5,278 nucleotides of DNA. It comes from Planctomycetota bacterium (GTDB taxonomy: Bacteria; Planctomycetota; UBA8108; UBA1146; JAJFFE01). The stretch lies in the NCBI GenBank assembly GCA_020425835.1, contig JAGQRC010000316.1, forward strand, positions 1 to 5,278, written 5' to 3'. Every line of letters starts with the position of its first letter. The stretch's first letter is position 1. The notes under the pieces were generated by a model. That model saw nothing but the letters and a program-made list of their open reading frames with translations. It did not search any database and was not told where the DNA came from. This document shows, in pieces, positions 1-5,278 of this stretch. Both the position numbers and the translations under genes were made by a program.

Positions 1-821
1 ACGATCGCTTCCGCGGTCGCGGGCACCTTCGGGCTGCCGAACTCGAGCTTGCCGTGATGGCTGAGCACCAGGTGCTTGAGCTCGATGAGCGTCTCAGCGT
101 CGAGGTCGGGGACGCTCCGGGCGGCTTCGTCGATCCACTGCGTGACCATCGCGATGTGACCGATCAACTGTCCCTCGGTCGTGTACGAGAACCCGGCTCG
201 ATAGTCGAGCTCTCCGATCTTGCCGAGGTCGTGGAGCACGATCCCCGCGATCAAGAGGCCGCGATCGAGCCAGGGGAAGTGATCCGCGACGCCGAGGGCG
301 AGCTTCGCCAACGACAACACGTGCTCGAGCAAGCCGCCGATGTAGGCATGGTGCATCGTCTTGCCGGCGGGTGCGCCGCGGAGTCCGGGCCAACCGTCCG
401 GGCGCTCGAGGACACGTTCGACCAACGCTCGCACGGGAGCGCGCTCGATCGAGCCGATGAGACGGCGGAGCTCATCGACCATCGCGTCGATGGAGTATCT
501 CGAGCGCGGCAGGAACTCCGCGGGGTCGACTTTGGCGTCATCCGCACTGAGAGAGGTCATCTCGTCGACGATGATCTGCAGGTTGCCCTGGTACTCTTCG
601 ACACGCCCGGAAGCGAAGAGGAACGGATTCCGCTCGATCTGTCGGTACTCCTCCGGATTGGACTCCCACCTCAGCGCGCGGACCGAGCCCGTGTAGTCGC
701 GAAGGACGAGCTGCAGGAAGTGCGATCCGTTGCGCGCCTGCTTGAAGTTGGCCGACTCGACGAGGAACACGTCGCTGACCGACATGCCGCGCTTCAGGTC
801 CTTCAGGAAGGTTCGTCCCAT
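1..821 (-). CDS. yhaM: YhaM-family 3'-5' exoribonuclease (OB fold + HD domain), C-terminus beyond the left edge
   Basis: Likely a cytosolic 3'-5' exoribonuclease of the YhaM family, which trims RNA 3' ends using a metal-dependent HD domain. Visible are 273 residues, starting MGRTFLKDLKRGM. Residues about 13-90 look like the nucleic-acid-binding OB fold (FLQLVLRDYTGSVRALRW, then FLFASGRVEEYQGNLQIIV). The HD domain starts near residue 155. Its motifs are HHAYIGGLLEHVLSLAKL (H157, H158, H167), IVLHDLGKIGEL (H197-D198), GQLIGHI (H222) and LVLSHHGKLEFGSPKVP (H255, H256). All are typical of the family. The reading is cut at residue 273 (VPATAEAI); the family's usual length of about 310-330 residues implies some 50 residues, including the last conserved Asp, lie off the edge. 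The start ATG (821-819) is chosen because the OB fold begins directly after it. No strong Shine-Dalgarno is seen, only GAG-rich sequence. The gene is divergent from the kinase gene and probably unrelated to it. The family call is firm; exact substrates are unknown. Confidence 0.92.
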   Translation of the reverse strand, partial: MGRTFLKDLKRGMSVSDVFLVESANFKQARNGSHFLQLVLRDYTGSVRALRWESNPEEYRQIERNPFLFASGRVEEYQGNLQIIVDEMTSLSADDAKVDPAEFLPRSRYSIDAMVDELRRLIGSIERAPVRALVERVLERPDGWPGLRGAPAGKTMHHAYIGGLLEHVLSLAKLALGVADHFPWLDRGLLIAGIVLHDLGKIGELDYRAGFSYTTEGQLIGHIAMVTQWIDEAARSVPDLDAETLIELKHLVLSHHGKLEFGSPKVPATAEAI

Positions 822-853
822 GCTCTCGACTCGCTCTCGTTTCGGTGGGGCGG

Positions 854-881
854 ATCATCCAAGAAGTGAGTCCCAAGTCAA
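854..881 (-). promoter_or_regulatory. Candidate sigma-70-type promoter for the YhaM-family gene
   Basis: Read on the minus strand, TTGACT (881-876, 5/6 match to the -35 consensus) is followed after 16 nt by GATGAT (859-854, 4/6 match to the -10 consensus). Transcription would begin near 847, giving a leader of about 26 nt before the ATG at 821. Position and orientation fit the divergent nuclease gene. This is a consensus match by eye, and sigma factors of this lineage may prefer other sequences. Confidence 0.42.
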
Positions 882-942
882 ACGGACCCAAGCCTCGCTC
901 TCGCTCGATCGGTCGGGTCTCGGTGGACTCCGGACCCCCGGC

Positions 943-971
943 TTGCGCGGCCGTCGCGCACCCCGGACAAT
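943..971 (+). promoter_or_regulatory. Weak candidate promoter for the TPR-kinase gene
   Basis: TTGCGC (943-948, 3/6 match to -35) and GACAAT (966-971, 4/6 match to -10) are separated by 17 nt. Transcription would start around 978-980, almost exactly at the ATG at 980. No Shine-Dalgarno sequence lies upstream of that ATG, so a leaderless mRNA would be consistent. The -35 match is poor, so the call is tentative. Confidence 0.22.
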
Positions 972-979
972 TGCGCCCC

Positions 980-2392
980 ATGGCTCATGATGAAGACCCG
1001 ATCGATGGGGGTCGGTCCGGCGGGCCGAGTTCGAGCGGCCCGATTCCGCTCCCGTCTTCCCGACCCATCGTGCCGACGGGGCACGACACGCTGAGGATCA
1101 TCCGAGAGGATCCCGAGACGGCGGTGGGTCGACTGCGGGCGCGGATCTTCTCCGGGGCTGCCGACTACCGCACGTGGCACAACCTGGCGGTCGCTCTCAA
1201 CAATCGGGGCGACCGGGAGCGGGCGATCGACGCCGCCAAAACGGCGATCGAGAAGTCGCCGGGTTCCGCGATCTCCCACCTGCTGCTCGGGATCCTGCTG
1301 CGCGACTCCGATCGTTTCGACGAGGCGCTCGTCGCGTTCCGCGAGGTCGAGGCGCTCGATCGCGAGTTCCCCCGTCTGCACGCCAATCGCGGGGTCGTCT
1401 ACTTCTTTCGCGGCGAGTCGGATCGCGCTGCCGAGGCGCTCGAGGCCGCGATCCGCCGAGACCCCGGGGATCGGCTCTCGATGTTCAACCTGGCGGTCGT
1501 CGAGGTGGCGCGGAAGCGATTCCCCGCGGCGCAGTCCTGCTTCGAGCGGCTCGCTCGGCTCGAGCCGGAGCGCGCGTCGTTCTACCATCAATTCCTCGTC
1601 GAGCTCGGGCGCGTGCAGGTGGTCGAGGAAACGCTGAGCCAAGCCCACCGGATCAAGAACTTCCTCGGTATCGTCGGGGATCGTCTCCGCCGATTCGCCG
1701 ATCGGATCGAGGACGATCTCGGCGAAGCGACGCGCCACGAACTCGCCGAGATCCGCGACGACCAGGAGCGGATCTACTCCGACATGGTGGTCTTCCTCGG
1801 AGCGATCCAGCCCCGCCCGATGCGACTGGAGTCGATCGATCTGAGCGCGCTGATCGAGCGCATCGTCTTCGTCGCGTCCACCGCGGGGAACGGTGTTCGA
1901 ATCCGCCGGAGCTACGAAGACGGGCTCGCGCCGATCCAGTGCGACGTCGACATGGTCCAGGAGGCCTTCCTCAACGTTCTCCTCAACGCGATCGATGCCG
2001 TGCTCGCGGTCGATGCCGATGAGGGGGCGGCGCTGGAGGTCGGTATCGAGGTCCGCAGTCAGGAACCGCCGACCGAGGGCGTCATCGTCGAGTTCCGGGA
2101 CCGCGGAGTCGGGATCCCGCCGGAGCGGCTGGAGAGGATCTTCCAGTTCGGCTTCACGACGAAGCCTCTCGGGTCGGGCATCGGTCTGGCGCACACGCGC
2201 CGGATCATCGGCGACCACGGCGGGGCGATCTGCGTCGAGAGCGTCGTCGGAGAGGGAACCGTCGTCCGGTGCAGTCTTCCCCGCAACCCGAGTGTGTGCG
2301 AGAACCTCGTCAACCTGAGCATCCGATCGCAGCTGTTGATCGAACCCCAAGGCCTCATCCTCGAAGAGGGCGGGCAGGACATGGGAATATGA
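980..2392 (+). CDS. Soluble TPR-repeat sensor histidine kinase
   Basis: A cytosolic sensor histidine kinase of 470 residues with no membrane segment or signal peptide. Residues 1-60 are a Gly/Ser/Pro-rich, probably disordered leader. About 63-198 hold four TPR-like helix pairs (WHNLAVALNNRGDRERAIDAA; HLLLGILLRDSDRFDEALVAF; HANRGVVYFFRGESDRAAEAL; FNLAVVEVARKRFPAAQSCF), presumably a protein-binding sensor. The dimerisation/phosphotransfer helix carries an atypical H-box, SQAHRIKNFLGIVGDRL, with H223 as likely phosphoacceptor. The ATPase domain, about 320-434, has an N-box (FLNVLLNAIDAV, N336), a G1 box (DRGVGIP, D374), an F-box (FQFGFTTK, 388-395) and a G2 box (GSGIGLAHT, 398-406), so catalysis should be intact. 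A tail of about 36 residues follows. The ATG at 980 is preferred over the in-frame GTG at 845: the extra 45 residues are low-complexity, and 845 lies at the start region of the divergent promoter. The gene is co-oriented with the response regulator gene 94 nt downstream, its probable partner. The signal is unknown. Confidence 0.9.
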   Translation: MAHDEDPIDGGRSGGPSSSGPIPLPSSRPIVPTGHDTLRIIREDPETAVGRLRARIFSGAADYRTWHNLAVALNNRGDRERAIDAAKTAIEKSPGSAISHLLLGILLRDSDRFDEALVAFREVEALDREFPRLHANRGVVYFFRGESDRAAEALEAAIRRDPGDRLSMFNLAVVEVARKRFPAAQSCFERLARLEPERASFYHQFLVELGRVQVVEETLSQAHRIKNFLGIVGDRLRRFADRIEDDLGEATRHELAEIRDDQERIYSDMVVFLGAIQPRPMRLESIDLSALIERIVFVASTAGNGVRIRRSYEDGLAPIQCDVDMVQEAFLNVLLNAIDAVLAVDADEGAALEVGIEVRSQEPPTEGVIVEFRDRGVGIPPERLERIFQFGFTTKPLGSGIGLAHTRRIIGDHGGAICVESVVGEGTVVRCSLPRNPSVCENLVNLSIRSQLLIEPQGLILEEGGQDMGI

Positions 2393-2476
2393 CGGCGTCG
2401 GTCCTTTCGCGCCGGGTTCCCGCTCCGGTCCTCGGGCATCGCCCTCTCCTTCCTCGTGTCTTCCCCCGTGCAGCCC

Positions 2477-2480
2477 GGAG
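2477..2480 (+). promoter_or_regulatory. Ribosome binding site of the response regulator gene
   Basis: GGAG lies 6 nt before the ATG at 2487. It fixes that start and rules out the overlapping +1-frame reading beginning at 2456. The rest of the 94-nt gap after the kinase stop (2393-2486) shows no clear promoter or terminator, which fits co-transcription. Confidence 0.65.
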
Positions 2481-2486
2481 ATTCGC

Positions 2487-3929
<1,443 letters not shown>

Positions 3930-4091
3930 TCGACGGACACGGGAGCGGGCGCAACCGGCGCGTCGACCTCCCGCGATGACCCGCGGTTGACAATGGCCGG
4001 GTATCCCTTCGCAGTTCGTCGGGCGTCGCCACCTGCTTGGTGTAGACTGGCGCCGACGTCGACAAGAGTACGGTGAACGCGGGGAGTCCGG
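3930..4091. other. Intergenic region with small inverted repeats, no clear terminator
   Basis: This gap separates the regulator stop from the exported-protein gene. Two inverted repeats are visible: TCGACG (3930-3935) with CGTCGA (3961-3966) around a 25-nt GC-rich loop, and CCGCG (3971-3975) with CGCGG (3982-3986) around a 6-nt loop. Neither is followed by a T-run, so neither is a convincing intrinsic terminator. TAGACT (4043-4048) could be a -10 element giving a leader of about 37 nt for the next gene, but it has no good -35. No tRNA-like or riboswitch-like structure was recognised. Confidence 0.3.
4081..4086 (+). promoter_or_regulatory. Ribosome binding site of the exported-protein gene
   Basis: GGGGAG lies 5 nt before the ATG at 4092. 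A second in-frame ATG at 4104 is preceded by GGAG (4094-4097) with 6-nt spacing, so either start is possible. The choice changes the protein by four residues only, all ahead of the hydrophobic signal segment. Confidence 0.55.
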
Positions 4092-5278
4092 ATGGAGCAG
4101 GTCATGGTTAGCGGATCGGGTGGGAACGACGACGGGGTGGGCCGGGGGGCAGGCTGGCATGCTCCGATCCTCGGGCTCGGGGCGCTCGCCCTGGTCATGG
4201 TCCTCGTCGGTCCTGCGACCGCGGACGACTCGATCAACCTCCTCCTGGAGACGGGGGAGCACCTGCAGGGTCGAGTCGTCGACCTCGGCGGGCCGACCCT
4301 CGAAGTCGGACGCCGTGGTGGCGCGAATCACATCGCCAAGAGCCGGGTCGCCCGCTGGACCTACGTGCCCCCGGAGGGGGATCGCGAGCTCCAGCCGGTC
4401 CTCGTCCTCCGGAACCGACACGAGATCTCGGGCGACATCGAGTTCCAGGAGGACACCCGTGAGTGGCTGATCCGGCTCGACGTCGGACAAGCGAAGTACG
4501 GTGCGGACAAGGTGCTGCGCCTGATCCAGCCCAATGGCAGTTGTTCGGACGGTGGCTTCACGCCTCGGGGGAACTTCGCCGACCGAGCTCGTGCCGCGAT
4601 CGAGAAGGTGCGCAGTGATGAGCCACTGCGCCAGCGCGAGGGGCGAGAGTTCTTGACCCGTGCAGGCTTCTTCGCGCTGCGTTACCTGGAAGAGGCGCTC
4701 GAAGAGAAGGGGAACGGTGACCCGGATCCCGGCGGTCGGCTGATCGACATCGCCACGCGCGAACGGGTTCGTGTCGCGCTCCCGGAGGTCGTCGCCGAGC
4801 GCTTCCCCGATCTCGTCGAGACACTGTTCAGCGGTTCCACCGACGATCGTCTCGCACGGATCCGAGAGGCGTTCTTCGAGGTCGGCTCCGAGATCTTCCC
4901 CCTCTATGTCGTCCTGTTGCTCGACGCGCGCCAACCTCCCGAGTTGCGCGGCTACATCATCGATCTGTTCCAGCGGACCCAGCGGATCGAGGAACTCGCC
5001 CGCGTCTACGGTTCTTCGACCGGCAAGGCGCAACTCGCCGCGGCGATCGCTCTCGGTGACGCCGGAGCCTACGTCGGAGTGGGGACCTTGATCGAGGCGC
5101 TCGGCATCGATGACCTCGAGGTCCGGAAGCTCGCGCTCCAGAAACTCGTGGAGTACACGGGAGAGAGCTTCGAGTTCGACCCGGAGCGACCCGCCTCCGA
5201 GCAGACGGAAGCCATCGAGGAGTGGAAGAAATGGTGGGACGAGAACCATCGCGCTGCCGAGGAGTCCCTGGTTCGGCT
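4092..5278 (+). CDS. Exported protein with small beta-rich domain and HEAT-like repeats, C-terminus beyond the right edge
   Basis: A probably exported protein of unknown function; 395 residues are visible with no stop. Residues 23-44 form a hydrophobic segment (APILGLGALALVMVLVGPATA) with a plausible signal-peptidase site at ATA-DD (44/45). The n-region before it is Gly/Asp-rich and nearly lacks basic residues, so export is likely but the signal is unusual. Residues about 48-90 (LLLETGEHLQGRVVDLGG, then the IAKSRVARW stretch) look like a short beta-barrel module of the kind found in planctomycete exported proteins. Residues 165-310 are mostly helical without a family I recognise. Residues about 312-385 are HEAT-like: AAAIALGDAGAYVGVGTLIE, then LEVRKLALQKLVEYTG and the closing FDP...EAIEEWKKWWDEN block typical of such proteins. 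HEAT repeats usually mediate protein contacts, and no catalytic motif is seen. It follows the two-component genes after 162 nt and has its own ribosome binding site. Whether it belongs to their regulon cannot be told. Confidence 0.8.
   Translation, partial: MEQVMVSGSGGNDDGVGRGAGWHAPILGLGALALVMVLVGPATADDSINLLLETGEHLQGRVVDLGGPTLEVGRRGGANHIAKSRVARWTYVPPEGDRELQPVLVLRNRHEISGDIEFQEDTREWLIRLDVGQAKYGADKVLRLIQPNGSCSDGGFTPRGNFADRARAAIEKVRSDEPLRQREGREFLTRAGFFALRYLEEALEEKGNGDPDPGGRLIDIATRERVRVALPEVVAERFPDLVETLFSGSTDDRLARIREAFFEVGSEIFPLYVVLLLDARQPPELRGYIIDLFQRTQRIEELARVYGSSTGKAQLAAAIALGDAGAYVGVGTLIEALGIDDLEVRKLALQKLVEYTGESFEFDPERPASEQTEAIEEWKKWWDENHRAAEESLVR

Noticed and set aside
54..869. A 271-codon plus-strand open frame over the nuclease region
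   Set aside because: The minus strand encodes a clear OB-fold plus HD protein, while this translation has no recognisable motif and a composition typical of antisense readings.
1175..1190. TGGCAC...TGGC resembling a sigma-54 promoter
   Set aside because: The spacing between the GG and GC elements is 9 rather than 10, the -12 element is poor, and it lies inside the TPR coding region.
3987..3992. A perfect TTGACA -35 hexamer upstream of the exported-protein gene
   Set aside because: No acceptable -10 occurs 16-18 nt downstream (the sequence there is around CGCAGT), and TAGACT at 4043 is far too distant.

Overview
The window is GC-rich DNA with strong G/C preference at third codon positions. 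It holds four protein-coding genes and no RNA genes, mobile elements or CRISPR arrays that I can see. The lineage is uncertain. A YhaM-type nuclease, a cytosolic TPR-histidine kinase with an NtrC-class regulator, and an exported protein whose C-terminal repeat has a 'FDP...EAIEEWKKWW' signature together suggest an uncultured Planctomycetota or a similar GC-rich Gram-negative lineage. This is an inference from gene style, not from a phylogenetic marker.

Layout. (1) Positions 1-821, minus strand: the N-terminal 273 residues of a YhaM-family 3'-5' exoribonuclease (OB fold plus HD domain), running off the left edge. (2) Positions 822-979: a divergent intergenic region with a good promoter candidate for the nuclease and a weaker one for the kinase gene. 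(3) Positions 980-2392, plus strand: a soluble sensor histidine kinase with four TPR-like repeats instead of a membrane or PAS sensor. (4) Positions 2487-3929, plus strand: a sigma-54-dependent response regulator with receiver, AAA+ and Fis-type HTH domains. Its AAA+ and HTH parts resemble PspF more than typical NtrC. (5) Positions 3930-4091: an intergenic region. (6) Position 4092 to the right edge, plus strand: an exported protein with a small beta-rich N-terminal domain and a HEAT-like C-terminal part, incomplete.

How they work together. The kinase and regulator genes are adjacent and co-oriented with a 94-nt gap, so they very probably form a cognate two-component pair. The TPR region would sense a protein partner in the cytoplasm, the kinase would phosphorylate the receiver, and the regulator would open sigma-54 promoters. 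I found no convincing sigma-54 promoter in the window, so targets are probably elsewhere. The most interesting point is the regulator: a PspF-like AAA+ core carries a receiver and has lost the tryptophan through which PspA inhibits classical PspF. This suggests that phosphorelay control has replaced PspA control.
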